Positions 41,474-50,360 of a stretch of DNA of 64,000 nt are shown here, piece by piece. Position 1 is the stretch's first letter. Every line of letters starts with the position of its first letter. The stretch lies in NCBI GenBank assembly GCA_949841595.1, contig CATKZB010000001.1, positions 106,418-170,417 on the forward strand, given 5' to 3'. The position numbers were made by a program, and so were the translations under genes. This stretch comes from an uncultured Christensenella sp. (GTDB lineage: Bacteria > Bacillota > Clostridia > Christensenellales > UBA1242). The notes under the pieces are model-generated. The model saw only the letters and a program-made list of their open reading frames with translations, made no database searches and was not told the origin of the DNA.

Positions 41474-42706
41474 TTAATCACCAAAAGAGAGAGAAATAGG
41501 CTCTTTTGACCTAAGTGAATGATTGGTTACATCATTGATATTATAGAAATAAGTTTTGCCCACTTTCATAAATCTTTCAAATCCGTTTACAATCATAATT
41601 TTTTTGTAATATTCTCCATTAAAAACCCCAATTTCTTTCAAGCCAATTTCTTTAAATGTCACAAAAGAGAACTTTTCACTTCCTTTAATGAAAAGCCTTT
41701 TTAATGTTATATATTTCTCTTCCAATTTTTCATTAGCTTCACAATTCAGCCAATTTATCCAAATTCTTTTAGGTAAAGTCTGATTAAAAAACAAATCAAA
41801 TTTTGGATTTTTTGTCTTAACTTTGACATTGAAAATTTCACATGATTTTTTGTTTGCAATTTCTTTAAGTTTTGCAGTTTCTTTGTCTGACTTTAACTCA
41901 AATTTTTCATCTCCCAAATTAAAGAAAATGTTTTTTTCTTCTCTAGTCTCCAAATTGATGCTTATCTTCACATTAATGCAACAATAGACAGAATTTTCCA
42001 AACCATCAACATTTGAAAAACAAAATTTAGCGTTTCTGCACAAATAATTTAGATATAATTTTTCCTTTGTCATCAGATTTTCAATTAAAACAGCTTTATT
42101 TAATTTTTTAAAATAATAATAACCTTTTTTTAGTGGTATATTGAGTTCTATCTCAACTTTCTTATTTTCATTGGATTTATTTTGCAACTTAACACAAAAG
42201 TTGCTTCCATTTAAAACAAATTCTTCATAAGAAACTAAAATATTGTCTAAGACAAAATTCTGTTTTAGTTTAAATTCTTCAAATTTTGGATTTAAAATTT
42301 GTCCATTAATTTTAAAATACTTATCTTTAAAAACAAGATTATAATTTGATGACGCTTGATAGTTTATATTTAATTTATTAATCATTTCAACAAATTTTAC
42401 TGGGCAATATTGTTGGTTATAGACAACTGTGTCAGAAAGATTTTTTAAATTTCTTTCCTTCAAATTGCCAAGACTGGAAGAATATAAAAGAAGATTAAAC
42501 TTTTCTTCTTTTTTTGCCAATTCAAAAGCTTTAACAAGTCGTTTGTTTAAAATTTTGTCAAATTTGAATATTGGATATTCAATATTTACTCCATTCACAA
42601 ACAAAACCGTCTTGTCAACTTTATCATCAAACACAATAGGTGCATGAAATCTTATTCTGTTTAAAATTGCAGTTTTCGCTTTTTCAATATATTCTTGTTT
42701 CTTCAT
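41474..42706 (-). CDS. Unknown 410-residue protein
   Basis: I do not recognise this protein. It is soluble and rich in Lys, Phe and Asn. The N-terminal part (VLFVNGVNIEYPIFKFDKI...NLLLYSSSLGNLKERNL) and the C-terminal part (KIMIVNGFERFMKVGKTYFY) look like beta/alpha folds. Several Cys are scattered without a metal-site pattern. The start is taken as the ATG at 42706; an upstream TTG is possible. No Shine-Dalgarno or clear promoter is seen. It sits between rarA and rnpB, and I cannot suggest a function. Confidence 0.65.
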   Translation of the reverse strand: MKKQEYIEKAKTAILNRIRFHAPIVFDDKVDKTVLFVNGVNIEYPIFKFDKILNKRLVKAFELAKKEEKFNLLLYSSSLGNLKERNLKNLSDTVVYNQQYCPVKFVEMINKLNINYQASSNYNLVFKDKYFKINGQILNPKFEEFKLKQNFVLDNILVSYEEFVLNGSNFCVKLQNKSNENKKVEIELNIPLKKGYYYFKKLNKAVLIENLMTKEKLYLNYLCRNAKFCFSNVDGLENSVYCCINVKISINLETREEKNIFFNLGDEKFELKSDKETAKLKEIANKKSCEIFNVKVKTKNPKFDLFFNQTLPKRIWINWLNCEANEKLEEKYITLKRLFIKGSEKFSFVTFKEIGLKEIGVFNGEYYKKIMIVNGFERFMKVGKTYFYNINDVTNHSLRSKEPISLSFGD

Positions 42707-42750
42707 AACAAAAATTGTTGCCAAATTTAAGGATATTACACAAAAAGATA

Positions 42751-42774
42751 ATAAAAAATACCACTAATGTGGTA
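42751..42774 (-). terminator. Terminator of rnpB
   Basis: Minus-strand TACCAC / GTGGTA with a 4-nt loop followed by TTTTTT, directly after the rnpB 3' end. Confidence 0.85.
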
Positions 42775-42776
42775 AT

Positions 42777-43118
42777 GTCACTTGGTCTATAAGCCGAGTT
42801 CTGTTTTAGATGGTCATCTATCCAGACTTGTCGTCGCCGACAAGTTCCAGCGATACTTTTGTTGAGCGTGAAAGAACACACATTTGCTCAAACTTAATCT
42901 TGCATCGAGTGGGGTTTACAGAGCAATGATTGTTGCCAATCACCCGGTAAGCTCTTACCTTACCTTTCCACCATCGCCACAATGTGGCAGTCTATTTCTG
43001 TTGCACTATCCTTAAAGTCACCTTCACCAGCCGTTAACTGGCACTCTGTTCTTTTGATGCTCGGACTTTCCTCTCTGTACTTATCACAGGCACACAGCGA
43101 CCATCTGGCCAACTGACT
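42777..43118 (-). ncRNA. rnpB: RNase P RNA, Bacillus (type B)-like
   Basis: This is the catalytic RNA of RNase P, which matures tRNA 5' ends. On the minus strand the 5' end GTCAGTTGG pairs with the 3' end CCAAGTGAC (P1). The conserved GAGAGGAAAGTCCGAGC (P4 5' side with J3/4) and the 3' CAGAACTCGGCTTATAG block are present, as is GGTAAGAGCTTACCGGG. The length of about 342 nt is normal. Promoter and terminator flank it. Ends are set by P1 and may be off by a few bases. Confidence 0.95.
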
Positions 43119-43123
43119 TGTTT

Positions 43124-43153
43124 ATTATAACACAAACACTTTCTATCTGTCAA
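43124..43153 (-). promoter_or_regulatory. Sigma-A promoter of rnpB
   Basis: TTGACA (43148-43153), 18 bp and TATAAT (43124-43129) on the minus strand. Confidence 0.88.
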
Positions 43154-43160
43154 TATAATA

Positions 43161-43189
43161 TTGACATCAGATGTGAAATTTGATAATAT
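43161..43189 (+). promoter_or_regulatory. Sigma-A promoter of the LRR gene, back to back with the rnpB promoter
   Basis: TTGACA (43161-43166), 17 bp and TAATAT (43184-43189). The two -35 boxes lie 7 bp apart on opposite strands. Confidence 0.75.
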
Positions 43190-43214
43190 AATATTAAAGC
43201 AGAAGGAGTTTAAA

Positions 43215-43730
43215 ATGTATATAAAACTAGATGCAAAAGGAAATAAAATTTTAAGTCAAGTTACAAAAGAAGATTTGCAGTTCGATGGAAGTTTCACTGT
43301 CCCAGAAGAAGTTGACATGATTGATGCTTATTGCTTTAATAGTTTGCAAGAATTGACAAGAGTTGAAATATCAAACAATGTCAAAGAAATTGGAATATGT
43401 GCTTTTTTAAACTGCAGAAATTTAACTATGGTCACAACAAAACTTCAAGCCAGTTTAACCAGAATTCATGAAAGAGCTTTCTTCAATTGCAGTTCTTTAA
43501 ATACGATTTACTTATCTGATAATTTGGAAAGAATCGGCATGTATGCTTTTTCTGGTTGCAAAGCATTAACCACTATTCGCCTGCCTTCATGTTTAAAAGA
43601 ATTCGGTTCACCTATGTTAAGTGAATGCCCAATCCTAGACAGAGTTTTTGTTAGAACACCTGAAAAAATAAAAGAAGAAAAAGAAACCTATAAAGAAAAC
43701 AAAAATATAGACAAAGAAATAATAAAATAG
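43215..43730 (+). CDS. Cytosolic BspA-type leucine-rich repeat protein
   Basis: The 171-residue protein has about four LRR_5 repeats of the ConsensusCAF type: VDMIDAYCFNSLQELTRVEI, VKEIGICAFLNCRNLTMV, LTRIHERAFFNCSSLNTIYLSD, LERIGMYAFSGCKALTTIRLPS. A Lys/Glu-rich tail follows. There is no signal peptide, so unlike the repeats in the subtilisin protein it stays in the cytosol. The start MYIKLDAKG has AAGGAG 6 nt upstream; the longer frame begins in the promoter. Role unknown, likely protein binding. Confidence 0.85.
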   Translation: MYIKLDAKGNKILSQVTKEDLQFDGSFTVPEEVDMIDAYCFNSLQELTRVEISNNVKEIGICAFLNCRNLTMVTTKLQASLTRIHERAFFNCSSLNTIYLSDNLERIGMYAFSGCKALTTIRLPSCLKEFGSPMLSECPILDRVFVRTPEKIKEEKETYKENKNIDKEIIK

Positions 43731-43752
43731 ACCATAAAATGGTCTTTTTTTA
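43730..43752 (+). terminator. Terminator after the LRR gene
   Basis: AGACCAT / ATGGTCT, 3-nt loop and a seven-T run. Confidence 0.88.
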
Positions 43753-43768
43753 TTTAAAAATTAGATAT

Positions 43769-43797
43769 TGACAACCCCTCCAATATATGATAAAATA
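43769..43797 (+). promoter_or_regulatory. Sigma-A promoter of the ankyrin gene
   Basis: TTGACA (43769-43774), 17 bp and TAAAAT (43792-43797). Confidence 0.9.
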
Positions 43798-43827
43798 TAA
43801 CATATAAAAAGAAAACGGAGGTATTTT

Positions 43828-45309
43828 ATGGGATATTACAAAGAAGAAACATCAGGTTTCTCTTATAAAGACTCACTTCACCATAAGTTAGGAGAGAATT
43901 CTTGGAGCGAAAATGTTACTGTCACAAAGTATTCCACTTACAATGTTTATGTTCCAACTTTTATTGACGAAATCAACAAAAATATTGAGAATGCCCCTTC
44001 ATTAATTCTTCAAAATGAAAATTGTTCGTGGTTATATGATAGCATAAAATATGGTGATAAAGATGGAAGAGAAGAAACTATATTTAACCTTGCTGAAAAA
44101 AATGACAAAATTATAAATGCTTTATTTATTAAAATTTATGAACAATCATATGACAAATATATGACAGATTTTTGTTTGAAAAGTCTTGATTATCCAAATA
44201 TTTTAAACAAGTATATAGATGATTTCTCCAATTTATTCACATATATTCTAAACACAAAGGAAATTGATCTAACTCCTTTTTATGAAAAGATTCTTGATTA
44301 TCCAAAATTGGTATTTAAACAAAACAAAGACAACAACACTCTTTTTCATTTAGCTTCAATAAAAGGAGATAGACAAGCAGTTTTAAATGCTATCACAAAA
44401 TTTCCTTCACTTATTGAAATAAAAAATAATAATGGAAATTCAGTTTTAGAAGCAGAAATAGAATCATTATATAATGATAAACCTGAAGAAATTATAGAAT
44501 CTCTTAAAAAATGTGCTTTACTTTTAAAACAAGATGAAAATTTTATGTCTTTAGCAAAAAATCAAACATTAAGAAATGTCAGAGCTGAGATTAAAACATT
44601 AATTCACTCAGACAAAAATTATGCAAATGACTTATATATTTATGCTTACAATGATAATTTAGCGAAAGTCTGTTTAACTATATTGGAACTTAATCCTTCA
44701 ATTATAGATAACTTTAAAGTTTATGATATAGTACATGATACTAATAAGAATCGCAGAAAGTTAATGGAACCAATTTTAGGGGAAATAATAGATTTACAAC
44801 CTGAAATTGTTGAACAAACTAAATTTGGTAATAGAAATTCTCTCTTTCATGTAGCAACCGAAATAGGTTTTCAAGATATATGTTTAAAAGCAATAAAAGA
44901 AAATCCAAATTCCACAATGCTAAAAAACAAAGATGGAGATACATTTATACATATAGCAATGTATAATAAACTTGCCAAAGTTGGTTTGTTGGCTCTTATT
45001 GAAAACCCTGAATTAGGAAAAATACAAAATAACAATGGAAAGACTTTTATCCATTTGGCTGCTCAAGAACTTCCTGAAGATAAAGGTAGAAAAATTTGTG
45101 AATGTGCTATCGAAAAGGATAAAGAATTACTTGATTTGTTAGATAAAAATGGAGAAAACTTTGTTGACATCTTTAACAGATTAAATCCAGAAAATCCAAT
45201 AGATTTGTCACATAATCATGAAGATGAAAAAGAAAATCCAAATCAAATGCAACTTTTTATTGATAAAAATAATTCTTTCAAATTGGAAGAAAAAACATTA
45301 GATAGATAG
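43828..45309 (+). CDS. Ankyrin-repeat protein
   Basis: The 493-residue protein has no signal peptide. Ankyrin-like repeats are seen at about 165-205 (NNTLFHLASIKGDRQAVLNAI) and 335-445 (NSLFHVATEIGFQDICLKAI; DGDTFIHIAMYNKLAKVGLLALI; NGKTFIHLAAQELPEDKGRKICECAI), with degenerate units between. The N-terminal 100 residues and the acidic tail are unique. GGAGGT precedes the ATG. Such proteins mediate protein contacts; the partner is unknown. It is a separate transcription unit between two terminators, very A+T-rich. Confidence 0.85.
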   Translation: MGYYKEETSGFSYKDSLHHKLGENSWSENVTVTKYSTYNVYVPTFIDEINKNIENAPSLILQNENCSWLYDSIKYGDKDGREETIFNLAEKNDKIINALFIKIYEQSYDKYMTDFCLKSLDYPNILNKYIDDFSNLFTYILNTKEIDLTPFYEKILDYPKLVFKQNKDNNTLFHLASIKGDRQAVLNAITKFPSLIEIKNNNGNSVLEAEIESLYNDKPEEIIESLKKCALLLKQDENFMSLAKNQTLRNVRAEIKTLIHSDKNYANDLYIYAYNDNLAKVCLTILELNPSIIDNFKVYDIVHDTNKNRRKLMEPILGEIIDLQPEIVEQTKFGNRNSLFHVATEIGFQDICLKAIKENPNSTMLKNKDGDTFIHIAMYNKLAKVGLLALIENPELGKIQNNNGKTFIHLAAQELPEDKGRKICECAIEKDKELLDLLDKNGENFVDIFNRLNPENPIDLSHNHEDEKENPNQMQLFIDKNNSFKLEEKTLDR

Positions 45310-45311
45310 TA

Positions 45312-45348
45312 AAAAAAATCAGTGACATTTAAATCACTGATTTTTTTT
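45312..45348. terminator. Bidirectional terminator
   Basis: AAAATCAGTGA / TCACTGATTTT, 8-nt loop and long A/T flanks. Confidence 0.9.
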
Positions 45349-45406
45349 CATTAATAAATTTCTTCTTTGACTTTTTTATCTCAAAACATATATAGTTTGT
45401 GCGCAA

Positions 45407-46765
45407 TCATCCCACATAGAAGATTTGTTTAACTTTGTTTTGTTTGTCAAAACTGAAGCCTTGCATTATTCCATCTTGTGAAACTTTTATAGAAACCCCG
45501 TATTTGGCCATAGTTGTAGACGCAGCCAATCTGCCTCCTGCTTGGCTTCCTGCCTCAATTTTGATAATCGCACCCACAGCAATAATTGTTCCATCATAGT
45601 CAACGATTGTTGCACCATCAACAGAGGTCATTTCTTCCACCAATTTTCTGTCAAGTTCAAAAAGTTTTTTTCCAGCCACAATTCTTCTTATTGCCATGGT
45701 CTTTGTATATTTGTTTCTGTTCAAAAAGTCTTCATATGAAAGGCTGAACTTTTCAATTATTTTTGTTGCATTACCAAGATTATAAAGTTTTCCTGCTTCT
45801 TGAAGTTCAAGTTCTTTTTTCATATTGAAATGCTCTTCAGAAATGATGTCTGCAGCATCAATATGATTCAATGCATCCAGTGTTTTATCTTTATTTATAT
45901 AAACAATGCATGCACCTTTATATGCAAAAGAACAATCAAGTGCCGTGTTATAAATCGCCCTTCTGATCTGCTTGGCTGTGTAAGAAACATTGTTCTGCAA
46001 AAGCCTTATGACTTCATCGTGAGAATAAACACACCAATTTCCATTTCTCTTTGCAAAGATGAGCTGTCTTGAATAGAAAATCAAAATATCACCCTTTTCT
46101 GTCAAAACGATACCCACCCTTTTGTCATTGCAAATTCTTGCAAGTCTGTCAAAAACATGAGGAGAAACAGTTGGCACTGCTTTAGGATTTTTGATGTTTA
46201 AATAGCCAAGTAAAACTCCATTTTTATCAAATTCAACAAACGAAGAAACTCCATCAGTGAATAATGCAAAGAAATCGCTATTCAAAATCTCTGTGTAGTG
46301 GACTTGATTAATTTCATCTGAATTTGCACCCAAATTAACCAAAATACCAAGAGCCACAGTTGAACCTTCATAAGTTCTGGCAGCCCACTTTTCCAAACCA
46401 TTGATTATTCCTAAAATTGTAGACGTTCCACTGTCCGTTATGCTTTCAATCAGAGCTTTTTCAATTGCCATGTTTTGTAATTTGTTTAAATACATTTTGT
46501 CTTTTATGTTGAGAGTGGAAATTTCATTAAATTCATGAATTATTGCACGAATTAGATTAACTTCAAAAGACTTAAACGCCTGTCCACGTTTAAGCACAAT
46601 ACGATAATCATCCATCTTTGTAGGTTTTAACAAAATAGAATTGCCCTTTCCAAGAGCAACCTCCAAATCTCTCGAAGAAGATTCCAGTTCCCCAGCAAGA
46701 TAAGAACCCGTGAACAATGGAACAATAAGCTTGCCAACAATGTCATAAAATTCTTCTTTTACCAT
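45407..46765 (-). CDS. Protein with C-terminal DisA_N-like (diadenylate cyclase fold) domain, degenerate motif
   Basis: The 452-residue soluble protein ends in a DisA_N-like region (381-452). DGATIVDYDGTIIAVGA supplies the DGA motif, but the position of the RHR/RHN motif reads AGGRLAASTTMAKYG, lacking the His. SIKVSQDG follows as in DAC-fold proteins. Residues 1-360 resemble the sensor-type regions often attached to bacterial DAC domains (LGILVNLGANSDEIN...FALFTDGVSSFVEFD). It may bind rather than make c-di-AMP, or use a variant site. The start MVKEEFYDI has GGGGAGG 8 nt upstream. It lies 121 bp downstream of sigK. Confidence 0.65.
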   Translation of the reverse strand: MVKEEFYDIVGKLIVPLFTGSYLAGELESSSRDLEVALGKGNSILLKPTKMDDYRIVLKRGQAFKSFEVNLIRAIIHEFNEISTLNIKDKMYLNKLQNMAIEKALIESITDSGTSTILGIINGLEKWAARTYEGSTVALGILVNLGANSDEINQVHYTEILNSDFFALFTDGVSSFVEFDKNGVLLGYLNIKNPKAVPTVSPHVFDRLARICNDKRVGIVLTEKGDILIFYSRQLIFAKRNGNWCVYSHDEVIRLLQNNVSYTAKQIRRAIYNTALDCSFAYKGACIVYINKDKTLDALNHIDAADIISEEHFNMKKELELQEAGKLYNLGNATKIIEKFSLSYEDFLNRNKYTKTMAIRRIVAGKKLFELDRKLVEEMTSVDGATIVDYDGTIIAVGAIIKIEAGSQAGGRLAASTTMAKYGVSIKVSQDGIMQGFSFDKQNKVKQIFYVG

Positions 46766-46886
46766 AATTCCATCCTCCCCAGCAAAATATATACAAATTA
46801 TGGTCAATAGTTATTGATTTATATATAAATATATTAAAATTTTAACAAAAATTCTGTCAAGCGAATTGACAATAAATCTAAAAAAT

Positions 46887-47597
46887 TTAATTTTCACTTG
46901 TCAAATTGCTGTCTTTTTCAAATTCTTCTTTAATGGTCTTAAGGGTTTTATTTTCAATACGAGAAATGTAAGAACGCGAAATCCCCAACACTTCAGCAAC
47001 CTCTTTTTGAGTCAACGCCTTTTCACAATCAATTCCATATCGAAGTTTTATAACAGCTTGTTCTCTTTCGTCCAAATTTTTGCTGATTATATTTTTTATT
47101 TTTTGCATCATAAGTTTTGTTTCCACTTGCAAAAAAATCTCTTCGTCATCGGAAGCCAAAACATCCTTGAGTTCCAAATCTTTGTCCTCTTCATTGTTGC
47201 TTGTCAAACTGTTGAGAGAAACAACGTTTTTATGCTTTTTGTTAGAGCGAATTAGCATCAATATTTCATTATTTATACACCTTGCTGCATAAGTTGAAAG
47301 CTGAACTTTTTTATCATAATCAAAAGAATCAATAGCTTTGATAAGTCCGATTGTGCCAACAGACAACAAATCATCAGCCTCCAACGAATTTGTATACTTT
47401 TTGACGATATGTGCAACCAATCTTAAATTATGGCTGATAAGCGTTTCTCTCGCTTTCATATCACCTTGTTTCATCTTCTCAAATTGTGCTTTTTCTTCTT
47501 CTGGAGTAAGTGGTTTTGGAAACCCCTGAGCTGTGTTAACAAAATTTGTAAAAACACAAATCCTACTAAAAAAATAAGCAAAACTTTCAAAAATCAT
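46887..47597 (-). CDS. sigK: RNA polymerase sporulation sigma factor SigK
   Basis: The 236-residue sigma-70 family protein controls late mother-cell genes. A short hydrophobic pro-sequence (residues 1-20) is followed by AQGFPKPLTPEEEKAQFEKMKQGD. Region 2 has HNLRLVAHIVKKYTNSLEADDLLSVGTIGLIKAIDSFD and YAARCINNEILM. Region 4 has LDEREQAVIKLRYGI and the helix-turn-helix TQKEVAEVLGISRSYISRIENKTL. The order and the pro-sequence match SigK more than SigE. The gene is uninterrupted, so there is no skin-like element. GGGAG precedes the ATG. The SigE promoter expected from Bacillus is not clear here. Confidence 0.93.
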   Translation of the reverse strand: MIFESFAYFFSRICVFTNFVNTAQGFPKPLTPEEEKAQFEKMKQGDMKARETLISHNLRLVAHIVKKYTNSLEADDLLSVGTIGLIKAIDSFDYDKKVQLSTYAARCINNEILMLIRSNKKHKNVVSLNSLTSNNEEDKDLELKDVLASDDEEIFLQVETKLMMQKIKNIISKNLDEREQAVIKLRYGIDCEKALTQKEVAEVLGISRSYISRIENKTLKTIKEEFEKDSNLTSEN

Positions 47598-47668
47598 ATA
47601 AACTCCCTATGGATTTGTATATGTTGAATTTTGTCAAATTTTGACTTATTTTCAAAAATTAAGACAAG

Positions 47669-47698
47669 TTAAAAAAAGATAGGAACATTTCCTATCTT
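47669..47698 (-). terminator. Terminator after the YwaF-like gene
   Basis: Minus-strand AAGATAGGAA / TTCCTATCTT, 3-nt loop and a seven-T run. Confidence 0.9.
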
Positions 47699-47719
47699 CA
47701 TTTTCAATAAAAACAAATT

Positions 47720-48556
47720 TTAATTCTTGTTTTCAACTTTTGCCTTTTCTGCTTTTCTTTTTGCAATATGCTTTTCCAACAAATTAAATGTTTTAGCAAA
47801 TCCCATCATAAAACTTGCAACAAGCATAAATCCAATGATATAAATCAAAAGGAAAACGACATAAGGAGTGTTTGCATATATAATTTCCAGTAATGGTAAC
47901 GTGCAAGGATAATAAGGACTGATATAGAACATGTTAAACGTACCCTCAGTTCCATAAAAATGCCACAAAATATCCATAACAAGTGCCAAAGTAACCATTA
48001 TTGCAAAGACTATAGTGGCTTTTAAAACTGTTTTAAATTTAAGTTCCACTGTTCTTGTCGCAAGCAGTAAAAAGCCTATCATAAACATACTTGAATGCCA
48101 AAACATCGTTTGAATATTAATGCCAATTTCACTTGTAAACACTCCACCTGGGTAAACCATTACTGCCAAACCAGCAAACAAAGCATATGTAGCCAAATAT
48201 CCTGTGAGGCAGTCATAAACTTTACCTTTTCTTAAAACTCCAGCCAAAATCATAAGATACATTGGCGTTGAACAGAATTGAAATGGGAATGCCCACCATC
48301 TGTATGACCAAGTTGCAGACTGATCGACACCATGATAATCAAAACTGTATATAACTTGTTTATATATCTCAAAAATAACTAAAACAATACCTGTTGTTAA
48401 CAAAATAATGTTCACAGTCTTCTTTGAAATTTTGTTTCTGAAAATGTAAACCAAAACACAAACAGCAACCATAATAACAAGCCACATAATGTGATACCAA
48501 CCAAACCAAGTTGGAGTTGCCATAGTTCCTTCAAGCCAATGTAAAAATTCGTTCAT
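47720..48556 (-). CDS. YwaF/TMEM164-like multi-pass membrane protein
   Basis: The 278-residue protein has about seven membrane helices. GWYHIMWLVIM, the conserved FPFQFCSTPMYLMILAGVLRKGKVYDCLTGY and MFWHSSMFMIGFLLLATRT match the TIGR02206/YwaF group, related to eukaryotic TMEM164. The Cys and His in these motifs are the likely active-site residues; the bacterial function is unknown. AGGAG precedes the ATG. It follows an SDR gene by 32 bp and is probably in one operon with it, which could point to lipid or alcohol metabolism. Confidence 0.75.
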   Translation of the reverse strand: MNEFLHWLEGTMATPTWFGWYHIMWLVIMVAVCVLVYIFRNKISKKTVNIILLTTGIVLVIFEIYKQVIYSFDYHGVDQSATWSYRWWAFPFQFCSTPMYLMILAGVLRKGKVYDCLTGYLATYALFAGLAVMVYPGGVFTSEIGINIQTMFWHSSMFMIGFLLLATRTVELKFKTVLKATIVFAIMVTLALVMDILWHFYGTEGTFNMFYISPYYPCTLPLLEIIYANTPYVVFLLIYIIGFMLVASFMMGFAKTFNLLEKHIAKRKAEKAKVENKN

Positions 48557-48588
48557 CTTTTGCTCCTAATATTATTTTCTCAAAAATT

Positions 48589-49377
48589 TTAAATATAGAT
48601 CTTTTCAACTAAATAATTAAGTGTCTTTATTGGCAAAATCTTAACCAAAAAAGAAATAAATTTACTAGTTCCACCAATGGAAACCCTAAGTGGTGGATTT
48701 TTCTTTTTGACAATTTTTAAAACTCGTTTTGCCACAAAATCTGGAGTTTTACCCTTTTTCTCAGATTTTTCCATTTTTTCTATGCCTCGTTTTTCTGCCT
48801 TGTCATCACCTGTTTCCTTAACCCTGTCAGCAGTGAAATTTGTGTTTATATCACCAGGCATAACTGTTAACACTTTAATTTTTCGTGGTTTTAATTCTGT
48901 TGACAATGCCCTTGAAAAACTTTCAATCCCTGCTTTACTTGCACTGTAACAAGCTTGATAAGGAAGTGGAATTATAGATGCCAGCGAACCGGTAAAAACA
49001 ATTCTTCCACCATCATTGATATTTTTTAGAAAAAGATTTGTCATTTTCATATGAGCAAGCAAATTAACATTCATAATTTTGTCTATATTTTGAACAGAAG
49101 CATTCTCAACTCTTCCACCAATTCCAAAACCTGCATTGCAAAACAATAAATCGATTTTTCCTTCTTTTTTAATTATTTCATCAACAACTACTTTTACCTT
49201 TGCATCATCCGAAATATCACACTCAAAACATTTTTCAAAAATAGGATCATTAGAAACCACTTTTGAAATATCATAGATTTTTACATTTTCGGCCTTAAGA
49301 CGTTTCGAAATGGCAAGTCCAATCCCACTGCTTCCACCAGAAATAACAGCTACTTTGCCAGACAATTTGTTTTTCAT
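48589..49377 (-). CDS. Short-chain dehydrogenase/reductase
   Basis: The 262-residue SDR has NAD(P) motif SGGSSGIGLA at about 12-21, CNAGFG, the catalytic Ser in FTGSLAS, YSASKAG (Tyr/Lys) and PGDINTNF. It is a paralogue of the SDR at 9184. The C-terminal extension (VSIGGTSKFISFLVKILPIKTL) is hydrophobic, as in SDRs that act on lipids or attach to membranes. The start MKNKLSGK has AGGAG 6 nt upstream. A 16-bp palindrome lies 35-50 bp upstream. Likely operon with the YwaF-like gene. Confidence 0.9.
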   Translation of the reverse strand: MKNKLSGKVAVISGGSSGIGLAISKRLKAENVKIYDISKVVSNDPIFEKCFECDISDDAKVKVVVDEIIKKEGKIDLLFCNAGFGIGGRVENASVQNIDKIMNVNLLAHMKMTNLFLKNINDGGRIVFTGSLASIIPLPYQACYSASKAGIESFSRALSTELKPRKIKVLTVMPGDINTNFTADRVKETGDDKAEKRGIEKMEKSEKKGKTPDFVAKRVLKIVKKKNPPLRVSIGGTSKFISFLVKILPIKTLNYLVEKIYI

Positions 49378-49406
49378 ATTTTCTCCTGTTTGTGATTTTA
49401 TTACAA

Positions 49407-49428
49407 CATAACACACAATATATTGTGT
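49407..49428. repeat. Palindrome and 19-nt shared motif upstream of the SDR gene
   Basis: ACACAATATATTGTGT (49413-49428) is a perfect 16-bp palindrome. CATAACACACAATATATTG (49407-49425) is the exact reverse complement of 20015-20033. It may be an operator for the SDR operon. Confidence 0.45.
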
Positions 49429-49454
49429 ATTACGCTTTGCATATTACATGATAT

Positions 49455-50351
49455 TTAGAATAATTCTTCAACAAATTCTTTTGGTGAAAATTCTGCAATA
49501 TCATCCATTCCTTCACCTGTTCCAACAAAAACCACTGGTAGTTTATATTCTTTTTCAATTGCAATAATCACACCACCTTTTGCTGTACCATCCAATTTAG
49601 TCAAAATAATTCCATCTATTTTGGCGTATTCAGCAAAAGCATTTATTTGAGATAGAGCATTTTGTCCAGTTGTTGCATCAAGAACAATAAAGTTATATTG
49701 ATGAGCTTCTGGATATTCTCTTTCTTCAATCTTTTCAATCTTCTTAAGTTCTGCCATCAAGTTTACTTTTGTATGCAATCTCCCAGCAGTATCAACAATC
49801 AAAACATCGGTTTTATTAGCCTTTGCACTTGCAATTCCATCATAAACAACAGCTCCAGCATCAGCACCTTCTGCATGTTTAATTATTCTTGTTTTAGTCC
49901 TTCCAGCCCACTCATTAAGTTGAGAAGAGGCTGCTGCCCTGAAAGTGTCTCCAGCTACTAATGTTACTGTCTTTTTTTGTGATTTAAAATAATTTGCCAA
50001 TTTCCCAATAGTTGTTGTTTTTCCAACCCCATTGACACCAATTATGGTGATAATTGCTGGATATTCAATAGTAAGCTTTGGAGCATCTTCAAAATAACCA
50101 GCAATGATTTCTTTTAAAAGTGCCTTAACTCCTTCAGCACTTCTCACCTTTCTGTCATGTGCCTCATCTCTCAAATTCTCAACTATTTCAACTGAAGCTT
50201 TAACCCCTATATCACAAGAAATAAGAATGTCAGTCAAATCGTCAAAAAGTTCGTCATCAATCTCACCATGTGACAACAGTTCATCAATTTTTCTTGTAAA
50301 TGCATCTTTTGTTTTTTTGAGTGCATTTCCAATCTTTTTAAAAATTCCCAT
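49455..50351 (-). CDS. ftsY: Signal recognition particle receptor FtsY
   Basis: The 298-residue protein is the NG core of FtsY, without the long acidic A domain of E. coli. The N domain is followed by the GTPase G domain: GVNGVGKTTTIGKLA (about 105-119), LVAGDTFRAAAS, DVLIVDTAGRLHTK and ILTKLDGTAKGG. It receives SRP-ribosome complexes at the membrane. AAGGGGAAAC precedes the ATG, 9 bp after the smc stop; the common smc-ftsY order is conserved. Confidence 0.98.
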   Translation of the reverse strand: MGIFKKIGNALKKTKDAFTRKIDELLSHGEIDDELFDDLTDILISCDIGVKASVEIVENLRDEAHDRKVRSAEGVKALLKEIIAGYFEDAPKLTIEYPAIITIIGVNGVGKTTTIGKLANYFKSQKKTVTLVAGDTFRAAASSQLNEWAGRTKTRIIKHAEGADAGAVVYDGIASAKANKTDVLIVDTAGRLHTKVNLMAELKKIEKIEEREYPEAHQYNFIVLDATTGQNALSQINAFAEYAKIDGIILTKLDGTAKGGVIIAIEKEYKLPVVFVGTGEGMDDIAEFSPKEFVEELF

Positions 50352-50360
50352 AGTTTCCCC

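Noticed and set aside
42707-42724. Longer TTG start for the 410-aa unknown gene
   Set aside because: TTG without a ribosome-binding site; the ATG at 42706 is simpler, though neither has a clear site.
43215-45309. LRR and ankyrin genes as a toxin-effector island
   Set aside because: No toxin domain, secretion signal, immunity gene or mobile element is present; each is a separate transcription unit.
46887-47597. A skin-like element splitting sigK
   Set aside because: The sigma frame is continuous from the pro-sequence through region 4, with no recombinase gene nearby.
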